Origin: Coccinella septempunctata
Taxonomy: Eukaryota; Arthropoda; Insecta; Coleoptera; Coccinellidae
Direction of reading: 5' to 3'
Assembly: GCF_907165205.1 (NCBI RefSeq)
Contig: NC_058189.1
Location: forward strand, 16,180,001-16,244,000
DNA length: 64,000 nt
The notes under the pieces were generated by a model that was given only the letters and a program-made list of their open reading frames with translations, did not search any database and was not told the DNA's origin. Each line of letters starts with the position of its first letter. Position 1 is the first letter of the stretch. The translations under genes and the position numbers were made by a program. This document shows, one piece after another, positions 43,992-54,092 of the stretch.

Positions 43992-45468
43992 CTAAACGCG
44001 AGGCAATTCCTCGTTTTCCGAAGCCTGTGTTTCGTCCACAGCCTCAGTGGTCATGAATGAGATTCTCTTGTTTTTTGAATCATAATTATCTCTCCGGAAA
44101 GCTACTCTATTATCCTTCTGAAGACCTTGAAAATGACCAGCATTAGAAACAAACGAACTCTTATTCGTATTTGAGATATGGTTCATATAATAATCGGCCT
44201 GTCTTAAACGTTCCATAGCTTCAGCCAAACATTGTGCATCCATCAGAGTTGCTGAAATATTAGGCGGAAAGTGCCTTGCTATCGTTTTAATGAGCAGTGA
44301 TTCACTATAAGGTGGGTTCAAATATCTAGCCATAGCTACATTTTTCATAAAATAATTTACTAATGAACTTTGACCTTCCCTATAACATCGCCACTGAAGG
44401 TCTATTTTTACTTGTATTTGTTTCGTTTCTGACCAAAACTGGTCCTTCAAAGCTACTTTGAAAGACTCAAAATCCGCGAAAGTATGAAGAAAAGCTTGTG
44501 ACCACAAAGATGCTGTACCCTTGAATTGATTTCTGATGATAAATTTGAAAGTCTCAAACGGTATATTTTCTGAATCATTGCATACTCTAAAACTTCAAGT
44601 GGAGAGTCCCTGTGTCATCAAAAACTGGCAGTTTTTTGCTTGCCTCAAAATTGTTCACATTATTACGTGGAATATTATAAACATTTTGTTGATTATCTCT
44701 ATTGACATTTAAATTAATTTGATGCATTGTCGATATGACCTGCTCTAATAAATGTTCTAAATTGTCTCCTTGTTTTACTATATTTTGTACATTATTTTTA
44801 TATTGATCTTTTCCATTTGGTGATTGACTATAAGAATCTTTCATCATTCGATTGTGATTTTTTTTACTATCATTGACTAAATTATTAAATGATTGACCCT
44901 GTGAAGAAACCTTAGGTACATTATAAAGTGTGTAATTGAATATTTCATCCATATCCATAACTGTTCTCTCATTCAAATTCGAATTTTTCATTTCATTATG
45001 TCTTATTTTACTATCCTGAATAAACAATTCATTATTTACTGACTTATCTCGCGCATTATATGTGGACAATCTCTTCTGAAAATTAAAATCTTCCGCAATA
45101 CCCATCGGTTGCGATATTTGTTTATATTGGTTTTTATCAGCATCACACACATACGCGAGAGATAAATCCGCATCATAATTTTGTCTTGGAATCTTATCGT
45201 CTAACTTATCAACTTCGTCACCCACTGTGTGAGTCTCAGACAAAAATGGCATGTTCCTTCTTTGTCTTGCATATGGAGAAGAATTACCTCTCTCTCGCTC
45301 CAATGTGTTCTCAGGACTTACGTCGCTCCTCGATGATACTACCCTTGTTTTCTTCACAGCCCCTGTCCGATTTTCCTCCAAAATATTGTTGAAACTTTTA
45401 GAACGATTTCTCAAATTATATCCGCCTTTCTGATCTTCTTTTTGTTGCGATGAATGTTGCAGTGGCAT
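43992..45468 (-). pseudogene. Gypsy Gag, frameshifted
   Basis: The frame 44587-45468 (293 aa) starts MPLQHSSQQKEDQKGGYNLR and is a hydrophilic, Asn/Ser-rich N-terminal region. It ends KKLPVFDDTGTLHLKF at a shift. Between 44580 and 44510 the capsid reading hops frames twice more, then continues in 43992-44507 with TASLWSQAFLHTFADFESFK and DQFWSETKQIQVKIDLQWRC (capsid). The coding end joins integrase in another frame. No zinc knuckle remains. Gag would form the retrotransposon particle. Confidence 0.8.
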
Positions 45469-45505
45469 TTTGTGAAGAAGCCTAGCCCCGAGTTGGGCGC
45501 CAAGT

Positions 45506-45868
45506 TGTAAAGGGTTGATGGGGATGAAAGAAAATCGAATTCCTCCCTTACTAGGCTTTATTCTTTTACAATATAAATGCCACTTGTGGTTGTTCTAGAG
45601 CTGAACGCAACAAACTGAACACAAGAAATGGGTACAATTAGAATTTATATAAAAGGAAAATAAGTACAATTTCTCTTACCTACACCTAGAACAACAACTT
45701 ATTTCGGTAACGAAAAATTTGCACACTCTAAAATAGCTGTAGTGAGTTACCTCCAGCGCCAGTCAACCGAAAACTCAGAATGCGCGAATTCTTCGTCGCC
45801 TCCGTGACACAATCCCGAAACAAGCTAAACTGCTCAACAAAATCATTTATTCTATACGTTCTGCTTCA
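45506..45868 (-). repeat. 5' LTR of the 42.5-kb Gypsy
   Basis: 363 bases, the promoter-bearing LTR in the minus orientation. The primer-binding site lies at about 45485-45502. Confidence 0.9.
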
Positions 45869-45876
45869 ACCCTGTA

Positions 45877-46797
45877 TACATTTTTTCATTTGAAGTCGGT
45901 ACATTACTTCAGTAAGATTTTACTGAACAGAATCGTTTCCAGTATCAATCTCGTTTCGAAATCTCATTATGATATTCTGGACATATACAATATACATATA
46001 ATAGAATTTTCCCTTCACTAGTTTGATCGATTTCAATCGATCTCGGTTCTTAGCGTGAAGGTCATGTCTTCTTATATTTATGTTTTTACCGAAAAAGCTG
46101 TTTTCTGAATGCAAATGTTCAGGCCAAACAGATTCGTTGAATACCATATCGCAAACTCCAAGTTGACTAAATTACACTAGATGCAGACTCAGATGATTTT
46201 TAATTGTTCTTCATGTTTCGAGCAAATAATAGCTCATTTTCAGATAGGAATCTTCAAAAGTAATTCCCATATAAGAAGTTCTCTTGATTCATGTTAATAT
46301 TCTCAAAATTATTGAATTAATTTTCAACCGCGAAAGTGTAAAATAACACCGAAGGAATAATGTGCAACAAGTAAAGAAACTGATCCGATAACAATGTTAT
46401 CAAAGATCTCTAGGACATTTCATTCAAATATATCGTAAATTACCTCATATGGCAGATCAATTTTAAATGATCAATTTTGCTCTTGGTTTAGAATATTGAG
46501 TTTAATTGAAATCATATTTTCATGGTCTTCAATATTTCTCAAGAATTCGATTGTGTGTTATTGTTCTAAGTGTGAATCAATTGAAAGAATTTTATGTTGA
46601 AGGAATGACATGAGCATCAATCTCTAGAGAACGCTTAAGATTGTATTTAAACCGCTTTCCTCAGGCTATACTAAATAAACAATGATTATAGTTTGGTGCG
46701 AAAAATGAACAAACATATCATCAATACACATAACACAAACTGAAAAAGTAAATTCGTGTGGTATTCTAGGTAACGCTCTGACATAAATTTTATCGAA
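45877..46797. other. No gene recognised
   Basis: AT-rich sequence with only short frames and no repeat pair found. Confidence 0.4.
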
Positions 46798-47260
46798 TGT
46801 TACGATCCGAATTAATCTAGCCACTCGCCATCATTCGGGATGGAAAGAGGAAAGACCATATAATCGTCTTCGAACATATAACCAAGAAATCTATAAAAAT
46901 CTACGAAATCTAGACACCCTAACATTCGATAATTAAAAAACACAGAGGTCTTTATCAGGGTAAAGACCTCATATGACAGTCAAGAGTTCTCACTCTGCAT
47001 ATGGACGGTGCATTTTTATACGACCAAAGTTCAGCTGAACAGTTTTCCACTGAATAGTCTATTCTGAATAGAAACGCCCGAAAGCACATGCTGATATCAG
47101 GTGAAAAGGCTTCCTGTTTTCAAATGAGATAGGCAAATCCTTCCGGACGCATCAAGTTCAAAAATTGAAAGTGGTAAGCGAACAAAAGAGCTCAAACCAC
47201 TCCATTTTCCATGTCCGATATCTGAAATATCATTTTGGCGCAGTATCAACATCGAAAATG
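46798..47260 (+). mobile_element. Orphan LTR with primer-binding site
   Basis: Begins TGTTACGATCCG and reaches CA at 47231-47232. Four bases later TGGCGCAGTATCAACATCG resembles a Gypsy primer-binding site on the plus strand. A perfect 9-base hairpin (GGTCTTTA and TAAAGACC with a short loop) lies near 46952-46975. No second LTR or gag is seen downstream, so it would be a 5' fragment of a lost element. The LTR limits are inferred only from the TG, CA and primer-site spacing. Confidence 0.4.
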
Positions 47261-48002
47261 GGGCAACGCGAGACCTGAAACGCATAAAGATATGGGTCAA
47301 GTTTGTCCCAAAACTCTCGACTGATCTCATATTTATAGTTCTGTTTGTGCCGTTCCATTATGAGGGACAAAAACAGGAACCGAGAGCGGCTCCCTGATTT
47401 GCAACAGCCGACGCTGAACCAAGGGCGTAATTCCAGCTCCTGCACAACGGGGAGAAAATGAGGGTCTTCTTACACTGTGTTGTTAAGGAGTCCTAATCAG
47501 TTACCAGTAAAATGACATATTTATGTGCAATTTGAGAATTTTCTTACCATATCGATTCGAGATAATTGAATAAACTCCATTTATTTCGCCATTGCATAAT
47601 CTTGCTTTGAATACAATTCTTACTGGTAAGATCGATTCTATATAAGGTGTTTCACCAAAAACTGGACAAACATATACAGGGTGAGTCTTTGACTCGTACA
47701 AATATATCAACGATTCGGTCCTGATAGAAAGATTTTATGTTTCGTAATAAGCTGTGCCATCCCTGAAAAAACCCAATTACCTTGAGAATAACACTAGCTA
47801 AATCTGTGACACTACACGTCTCTCGATCTTTTAAAAAGAGTTGCGTTCGGTCAAAGGACCCAATTTTTCGAATTTCACAGAAAATTTTATTCAAATTTAT
47901 CGATAATATACACTTGTGCAAAATTATCAGGTCCTTTAAAATAAATGCAGACTTAATTATAAACGTTTATTAATTATTAAAGTTACATGAAAACTGTTGA
48001 AC
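47261..48002. other. Unassigned, with one TACAGGGTG repeat
   Basis: 47261-47480 is slightly GC-richer and may be leader of the preceding LTR fragment. At about 47676, TACAGGGTGAGTCTTTGACT opens a short non-coding repeat of the kind common in insect DNA; no second end is found. Confidence 0.35.
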
Positions 48003-48978
48003 CTAGTTATTGAAATTTTTACAATTAAAAATGCAATTATTGAAATTTATGAATGAACCAGTAGAAGTTTGTTGTTGGTCAGAAACAATGTTACTTGAAG
48101 CAGATGTTGAAACTGAAGAAAAACTAAACTCGTTGTTTTCACTGTTTCTCATTTTCCTAGAAGCTAGATGGCTTACGGCAGTTGCTCGGTGAGAATGGTT
48201 TGTAAATTTGAACTTTTCGCTATCGAGACCTGCTTTTTGGACATACAGCTTTGTCCATTTTGCGATCTCGATTCTGCCAACTGGGATATTCTTGAACCAT
48301 ATATTATTATTTTGCCATTCTCGATTCGGTGTAAGAAACAGACGGTTCGTCTTCACGTTATATCCTCGTTTTGACAAAAGTTTTTTGTATAATCTAAAAA
48401 AAAGCTTTGGTAAGAAACATTAAATAAGAAACGGTTAATTTGACCTGCCTAACGGGTCAGATGTGTTTCTGATTAACCATTTACTGTCTGTTAATCTGCG
48501 ACCTCCTTCTTGGCAAGTTTTTGAGAACACTGGATTATATTCTATTCTATTTGTGCTAGTTCCATCACTAAACTTTTCTTCTTGGAAGAAATCCGTCAAA
48601 CAGTTGGCTGCTTCACCTCCTCGAAATGCTAGCTCATAAGATATGAGATGAAAAAATTTTTTCTGCTGACCCTCCGGCTTGTTTTCATCGCAAAGCTTCA
48701 AAATTTTGCAGCAATTCTTTGTAAGTAAAAGCCGGGTTCATTTGTAATATTTTGCGCGCAGCATCTCGTGCACCCCTAGCCGATTTAAATCTCACATCAT
48801 TAAATGGATTGCAATAGATCCATTTAATGATGCCGAAATCTTCGCAATATTTTTCCTGAACAAGTTTTGCTGTCACGTTCCACATTGTTATCACCACTCT
48901 TTCTTTATAAAAGGATCCATCCTTCTTGCGCATGTTGCTTGCTAAATCCTTTAGAATGAAGGCAATTTTTCCCACCAA
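48003..48978 (-). pseudogene. Crypton-like tyrosine recombinase remnant
   Basis: Three minus-strand pieces are collinear: 48685-48978 (N-terminal region), 48435-48701 (FFHLISYELAFRGGEAANCL, with the first catalytic Arg in RGGE) and 48003-48377 (WFKNIPVGRIEIAKW, then FTNHSHRATAVSHLA with the HxxR box). The C-terminal tail ends with an Asn/Cys-rich NCIFNCKNFNN. After HLA the reading jumps directly to the tail, so the segment that should hold the catalytic Tyr is deleted. Layout and motifs fit Crypton/DUF3504-type recombinases. Two frameshifts plus the deletion make it inactive. Confidence 0.7.
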
Positions 48979-49012
48979 AGTTCCTCGTTCTAATAAGTGA
49001 TTTCTTTCGGCA

Positions 49013-49100
49013 CAAATTAGTGCAAGAATTTACGCAGGAGCAAATCGTTTATTTCATTTTTAATTGATTTTATTTCAGAGATTGGGAGTGAAAACCCTAA
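49013..49100. repeat. Intact copy of the 424-bp repeat
   Basis: Carries GTGCAAGAATTTACGCAGG, then TTTCAGAG and GTGAAAACCC about 20 bases later. It is the uninterrupted version of the unit at 424-480 and 757-800. Confidence 0.5.
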
Positions 49101-49702
49101 AAAGTTTATTACGAAATGCAGAATCCTCCCACAACAAATTTCAATCGATATCTTGAAATTGTCTCCATACTGACGTTTTTGACTTTTTTGTATTCGTTGG
49201 CGTAAGATTGTCTATATTCTTATCAATATCTACAACAGAAGCGTTTCCAAATCGCGACATTGCACTTAGAAAATTTGACAATGGGTTTTTTATAATGAGT
49301 CGTTTACAAAAAAATTTGTCATTGCCCGTAGCAACGATTTTTTCCAACAGCTCCTACGTGCCTGCAATAAGTATAAATTATACAATTATCGTCGCCACTG
49401 GTGGCGGCAATGTGACAGCAACTGACAGCGACACAATACGATTTGATGGATTCACAAAATTTTCTTATTAAATTTAACTCTTGCAATGCAAATGAATCGA
49501 TAATATTTGACAAATCTGCTCTCATGCAAGTTAAACTGTAAAAGGCGCGCACTCGTGCTCTTTTTCAACTTAACTTGCATTCGAGCATATTTCCCAAAAA
49601 TTTTCGATAATTTTCATTGTACTAGTTAGATTACAACTGATAATTTTTATTATTGACCCACAAGTCATTCGATAACGGCACATTATATGAAAAAATATAA
49701 CG
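49101..49702. other. No gene recognised
   Basis: Frames at 49208-49471 (plus) and 49319-49552 (minus) overlap and carry no recognised domain. Confidence 0.35.
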
Positions 49703-49704
49703 TA

Positions 49705-49749
49705 ACGTGCGTTCAAAAAAATTCGTCGTCAAGTAGGCTATGGAATTTT
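49705..49749. repeat. Left TIR of the DD41D element
   Basis: 45 bases, identical in reverse complement to 51456-51500. A run of seven A residues and the sequence TCGTCGTCAAGTAGGC lie in the middle. Confidence 0.9.
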
Positions 49750-50250
49750 GTAGGTTGATTTTCTGTGACTGAACGTAATTCTTTCCTCACATCACACTCA
49801 TCAGTCATCACAGCCAAATGTAAACATTGATGACATTAACCTATTTATCGTAATTTTGGATGAAAAGGTAATTTCTCAGAAAAAATTACTTGCACATTCA
49901 ATAATGATTTATTAGCATTTTTTCATTGAATTAGATTACAAGAATCCAAATAATCTGAGGCGATTGGAAAAATTAACCTGAGTTCATAAGTCAAAGACAT
50001 GAATCTTGAACGAATCGAGTATTATGGTTTATGTACTTACAATTATGTGAAAAGGTTGTACCTATTACAGTAGGTAATAGAAATAAATCACACTAAGAAC
50101 CTCAGAATATGTTTATTTCTCAATGAATAAAATATTGAATTGACGCTGACAGTGAAAATCCATAACCAGAGGCAGTCTTTGCCATAACTGAAGAAACTGA
50201 ATTATAGGATTTTCATTACAATGAGTTTCACGTTTAAGAGTTCTATATAA

Positions 50251-51336
50251 TTAAAGTAGCTGTTGGAAATGTCCTCCTCTTTGCTCCAAACACTTCTCAC
50301 ATTTTCTTTTGAGAGATTCAAAGACATTATTCAATATAAAAGGATCATCGTTAATTAGATGAATTTTTTCAATGATCCTAGTCTTGAGTTCGTCCAGATT
50401 AGAAATAGGTGATTGGAAGATAGAATTCTTCAAATGAGGCCATAAGAAGAAATCACATGGTGTAAGATCACACGATCTTGGAGGAAATTCATTTTCAGTA
50501 TTGAAGCTAATGAGTCGATCCTGAAAAATATTCCTTAGTGTAGCCAATGTTTCTACAGCTGTGTGTGCTCTGGCTCCATCTTGTTGAAAATAACTATATG
50601 ACCATTCTTCGAAATTTATTTCAGCTATAAAAGGCATGATGATATCCTCTTTATAGCGTTCTGCTGTTAAAGTTCCGTCAAAAAAAATAGGCCCAACAAT
50701 TCTTTTCTGACTGATAGCACACCAAACTCCAATTTTTTGAGAATGAAGTGGTGTCTCAATGTAAAAATTTTCCGGTTTTTGACTGCTCCACATTCTCATA
50801 TTTTGGGAGTTGACATATCCAGAAAGATGAAACCAGGCTTCGTCGGAGAAGAAAACTTTATTCAGGTTATCGATGAATTCGTTTAGAAACCACTGATAGA
50901 AAGCCATTCTACGAGGGTAATCAACATCTTCAATCTTCTGATAACATGTCAATCTATAAGGATACAAATTGATGTCTACTTTCAAAATTGTGTGACATGT
51001 ACCAACAGAGACTCCAGCTAGTTGAGATAAAACACGAACAGAGGTTCGTGGAGCTTCTGTCATCACATTCTCAACATTTGCGATTAACTCGGGTGTTCTC
51101 TTCTTTGGTCGACCACTTCCTTTTTTTCTTTGAACGCTACCTGTTTCACGAAAAACGCTCACACATCGCGAAACAGTACTCTGGAAAGATTGGTAATCTA
51201 CAGCAACGTTGGGATACTCGATCCTGAAGTCGCTGAGACATTTCTCAACAGAATATTTCCACTCGCCTTCTATTTTCTCCCCATTTCTGAAGTAGGATTC
51301 AATAATGAATGCATTTTGTACGTCGGTAAAAACCAT
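50251..51336 (-). CDS. DD41D-type transposase
   Basis: 361 codons, no break. The N-terminal third has a DUF4817-like helix-turn-helix region (VFTDVQNAFIIESYF, VFRETGSVQRKKGSGRPKKR with its Arg/Lys-rich linker) and a second helix set around VRVLSQLAGVSVGTCHTIL. The catalytic core shows VFFSDEAWFHL (first Asp), YFQQDGARAHT (second Asp) and SCDLTPCDFFLW (third Asp). Counting residues, 41 lie between the second and third Asp, so it is DD41D, the spacing reported for the rosa group of Tc1/mariner. It ends LEQRGGHFQQLL, a family-typical tail. Start ATG chosen because the DUF4817-like match begins at once. It would cut and paste the surrounding element using its TIRs. An expressed host-domesticated role is not suggested. 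Confidence 0.9.
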   Translation of the reverse strand: MVFTDVQNAFIIESYFRNGEKIEGEWKYSVEKCLSDFRIEYPNVAVDYQSFQSTVSRCVSVFRETGSVQRKKGSGRPKKRTPELIANVENVMTEAPRTSVRVLSQLAGVSVGTCHTILKVDINLYPYRLTCYQKIEDVDYPRRMAFYQWFLNEFIDNLNKVFFSDEAWFHLSGYVNSQNMRMWSSQKPENFYIETPLHSQKIGVWCAISQKRIVGPIFFDGTLTAERYKEDIIMPFIAEINFEEWSYSYFQQDGARAHTAVETLATLRNIFQDRLISFNTENEFPPRSCDLTPCDFFLWPHLKNSIFQSPISNLDELKTRIIEKIHLINDDPFILNNVFESLKRKCEKCLEQRGGHFQQLL

Positions 51337-51455
51337 CTTTATTATTTGCTGATAATTTTAATTTAACAACAATCCAAAACGCTAACTTGACAGCTAACCT
51401 GTAATAATAATAGAACAAGCTAAGAACTACGTTTAGATACGCAATATCGACGTTT

Positions 51456-51500
51456 AAAATTCCATAGCCTACTTGACGACGAATTTTTTTGAACGCACGT
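51456..51500. repeat. Right TIR of the DD41D element
   Basis: Exact mirror of 49705-49749, abutting TA. Confidence 0.9.
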
Positions 51501-51696
51501 TATAAGATAACCCCTTAGCTTCAAGAGTTGAGTTCTTGGAATTTTTGGTATTTTTATAGTACGTAATGATCATAATAAGAACACTGGAAGATGTGGGTGA
51601 TATCTTGTGTTAGAAAAAGATTAATGAAATAAATGAGAACTATATTCTGAAATTTATTTTATTCCATAAAACAGTTTGTGGGAACTAAAAATAACA

Positions 51697-52468
51697 TTTA
51701 TGTTCGACTGCATCATAAACACTTCATTTATGAATTCGTTTAGTGTCCATAATTGACTACTTTATTGGACACCACTTTATTGGACTCAACTGTCACTATC
51801 ATTCTGTCAAGTAAATATACTAGATGCGAATAACACTTTATTCAAGGAAGACGAAATGAACTTCGACCTTAAAACAAAAGTATGAATAACTATTCTAAGC
51901 ATTAGTGTGGTAGTGAATATTAAAAACACATTCTTTGTTATCATAAAAATGCAGGCCTGAGGAAGTCGAGCTCGAAGTGGAAGCACAGTTTTCGATGTGC
52001 AATACTTTTGATCAACTACTTCCTGGCCCAATATTCTGGTGGCAACACTTATTTTAGTACTTTCTGATTCATCTATGTAGTCCATAGCGAAGAAACTTTG
52101 TGAGCTTTCAATTCACTATTGAATAAGCCACAATACTGTCTTCTGTTGATTTTACAATTTCCTTCGTTTTATACCACTTGTTATAGGCCGCATACATATT
52201 TTCATAAGCACTTTTAGCTTGTGCTTTTTAACACAAAGAAAGATTCTTTGTCGCTTACGGCTAAATTTTCTACGTTTTCTTCTCCAGTACTATCCATTTT
52301 TTGGATTATTATGACGTTTGTCACAGAATCAAGGAAGTAAACAACTGTGTTTACTGAGGTTGCTAAGGTCGCTGGTTACTAAGGTAAGAAAATCAAAAGC
52401 ACACTTATTGTTTTTCAGTAATAAGCCATTTTGGAAAATACAATTTCTGCATTGCAGTCGAACATAAA
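51697..52468 (-). mobile_element. Tyrosine-recombinase element, deletion copy A
   Basis: A 16-base sequence TTTATGTTCGACTGCA at 51697-51712 is perfectly mirrored at 52453-52468. Between them the minus strand holds the two ends of a tyrosine recombinase gene, joined by a large internal deletion. A second, related copy starts at 52607. Cryptons are not known for terminal inverted repeats, so either these are true termini of a less usual family, or the copies are inverted by chance. Confidence 0.5.
51807..52300 (-). pseudogene. Tyrosine recombinase, both ends only
   Basis: From about 52300 the minus strand reads MDSTGEENVENLAVSDKESF. After a one-base shift it reads SAYENMYAAYNKWYKTKEIV, KSTEDSIVAYS and KVSSLWTT. 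This is the helical core-binding domain of the XerD-like/DUF3504-type recombinases found in insect genomes. It then jumps to DYIDESESTKISVATRILGQ, which corresponds to the C-terminal end with the catalytic Tyr, and to a tail. The catalytic Arg-His region between them is absent. Junction lies near 52078-52090, where both reading frames share bases. Non-functional. Confidence 0.55.
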
Positions 52469-52485
52469 GCTTTGTATGCAACTCG

Positions 52486-52588
52486 TACATAATTAGGCTT
52501 TATGGACTTGCCCAAGTTATTGGCCTCGCTCGCTTTGCTCGCTCTGCCATAAACTTCTGGACTCGTCCATAAAGACCTAATTTATGTA
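52486..52588. repeat. Hairpin with 22-24-base arms
   Basis: TACATAATTAGG, then CTTTATGGAC at 52486-52507, is mirrored by GTCCATAAAGACCTAATTTATGTA-like sequence at 52565-52588, with one base inserted. The loop contains CTCGCTCGCTTTGCTCGCTC, a low-complexity GC-richer stretch. A small MITE or palindrome lying between the two recombinase copies. Confidence 0.45.
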
Positions 52589-52606
52589 CTTGTTACATAA
52601 ATAGCT

Positions 52607-53418
52607 ATTATGTTCGACTGCATCATAAACACTTTATTCATTAATCCGTTTAGTGTCCATAACTGACTACTTTATTGGACTAAACTGTCATTATCATTCT
52701 GTCAAGTAAATATACTAGATGCAAACAACACATTCAAGGAAGAAGAATTTAACTTCAACCTATGTTGGGGTGGTATCTCAATTGTACCTCAAGTTCTAAG
52801 AGTTCTGGGTTGGTGAAAACTTAGGGACTCGAGAATTGAGATTGATAATGCGGATCACTTGATAATGAACGTTTATTTCCTAATCTAACAAACTATATAT
52901 AGTCAAATTGTACAATGACGTCAAGACCACATAATCGAAATCGTCTTACATTTTGCTTATTCAGTACATTTTTCTTTACTTGCAAAATTGCTGCAGTTGG
53001 ATTAAGGAATATTAGATATTAAAACAAACTATTGCAATCCTTTGTCTCACCTGGCCTACTTACACAGGAAATAACAATTATGAAAGAGCGGATGATCTAA
53101 ATAATTTCGAATGGAAATATTTGGTTGAATTGAGTTTATGAATTTTTGATATATCTAATTTAGGATATTTATTGTACGTTTCGTACAACCTAAAAACAAA
53201 ATTATGAATTTTAACTATTCTAAGCATTAGTGTGCTAGTGAATATTAAAAACTTATTCTTTGTCGAGCTCGAAGTGGAAGCACAGTTTTCGATCTGCAAT
53301 ACTCTTGAGGCTTCATCATTGCTACTACCTCTGACCAAGTTAGCATCAGCTTCTTTCTGGCCCAATATTCTGGTGGTAACACTTATTTTAATACTTTACG
53401 ATTCATCTATGCAGTCCG
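52607..53418 (-). mobile_element. Tyrosine-recombinase element, copy B
   Basis: Parallel to copy A: 52607-52762 matches 51690-51870 and 53188-53418 matches about 51875-52085. Only the C-terminal tail of the recombinase is left, and the Tyr codon TAC is TGC (Cys) here. Copy B holds about 40 bases (53302-53345) that copy A lacks. It is interrupted by a solo LTR and ends against a Harbinger-type element at 53419. Confidence 0.55.
52763..53187. mobile_element. Solo LTR
   Basis: 425 bases starting TGTTGGGGTGG and ending TTTCGTACA, with the 5-base duplication ACCTA on both sides (52758-52762, 53188-53192). The related copy A at 51697-52468 runs straight across this point, which confirms the insertion and its limits. 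Length and the TGTTGGG start fit a BEL/Pao or Gypsy LTR; the family is undetermined. Confidence 0.75.
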
Positions 53419-53421
53419 TAA

Positions 53422-54089
53422 AGGCGGCTACAGACGGCGTGGCAAGCCTTGGCAAACGGCCGTTCGTTGCAACGTTTGCGCATCGTGTGTATGCAAAACA
53501 TATGGCAAGGCAGAGCCAACGTTGGCGTTGCCCAGAGTTCGCCTAGAAGGCGGTATTTTCAACACACATCAAAGGGATTTGTCAAGACTCGCCAGTGGAC
53601 TTGATTACCGTACATACGATAAGCGAGTCATATTTGAAATTATAAGGTAATTTAACAATTTCTATCTGGCTTGAATGGTTTGTGGTGGATATTCCTTATT
53701 TAGAAAGTTCGTAATTTTTGGTATTTTGTGAAGTACGTCGTGTCGTCGTGCATGGTTAATACTGCAGTGGATTCATAAATATCTTGTTTTCAATTATTAT
53801 TGTTTCTTTGAGCGAAAATTACTGGAAACTGGAGTAATGACACCATTCTAGAATTCCTTACTTTATATGAAAAGAACTCCAATATTTGGTATCCACAAAA
53901 AGGTCAATCATACGCTATTTATTCGTACGTTTGTTCAACGTTCTCCTTCTCACTTGCCTCGAAAATACTTACAGGATAATCATGTCGTTTGCATGGTCGT
54001 CGGTGCACGAATATCGAGCATATACCAACGTACCTACAAACGTTCGTTTAAACGCTGGCCAAGGCTTGCCATGCCGTCTGTAGCCGCCT
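53422..54089. mobile_element. Harbinger-type TIR element, 668 bases
   Basis: The ends begin AGGCGGCTACAGACGGCGTG and are mirrored by a run ending GCCGTCTGTAGCCGCCT at 54089. TAA is present at 53419-53421 and 54090-54092. Similarity extends over about 37 bases. No transposase frame in the middle. Confidence 0.75.
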
Positions 54090-54092
54090 TAA

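Larger units (their letters stand above)
42469..45868 (-). mobile_element. Second Gypsy LTR retrotransposon, internally deleted
   Basis: LTRs 42469-42817 and 45506-45868 run TGTAAAGGG to CTGCTTCA on the plus strand and are flanked by ACCC on both sides. On the minus strand, the 5' LTR is followed three bases later by TGGCGCCCAACTCGGGGC, a classic Gypsy primer-binding site. Gag and integrase are present; protease, reverse transcriptase and RNase H are deleted. The LTRs differ by one 14-base indel and under ten substitutions by eye, so insertion is fairly recent. Confidence 0.9.
41834..45874. mobile_element. Mariner-type element interrupted by a Gypsy insertion
   Basis: The left end starts CAGAGTGTCTCAGAATAAC at 41834 after TA. 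The mirrored right end runs from about 42416 to 42468 and is completed by the last six bases at 45869-45874, followed by TA. The 53-base TIRs differ at about seven positions. The right TIR is split by the Gypsy element at 42469-45868, which duplicated ACCC. Without Gypsy the element is about 640 bases. Inside, the minus strand at about 42130-42275 reads ACSPDMTPLELCI, then DHIK and TPVNAQ, a remnant of a DDE transposase third block. It is therefore a deletion derivative of a mariner-type transposon. Confidence 0.65.
49705..51500 (-). mobile_element. Intact DD41D mariner-type transposon
   Basis: Perfect 45-base terminal inverted repeats: 49705-49749 starts ACGTGCGTTC and is exactly mirrored by 51456-51500. 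TA lies outside both ends (49703-49704, 51501-51502). The 1796-base element contains one uninterrupted transposase gene on the minus strand. No internal repeats, and no second gene. Perfect TIRs plus an open gene point to very recent transposition and possible activity. Confidence 0.9.

Noticed and set aside
42469..45868. Insect endogenous retrovirus (errantivirus) with env
   Set aside because: No env-like reading frame exists between integrase and the 3' LTR, and RT is missing, so only a deleted Gypsy LTR element is supported.
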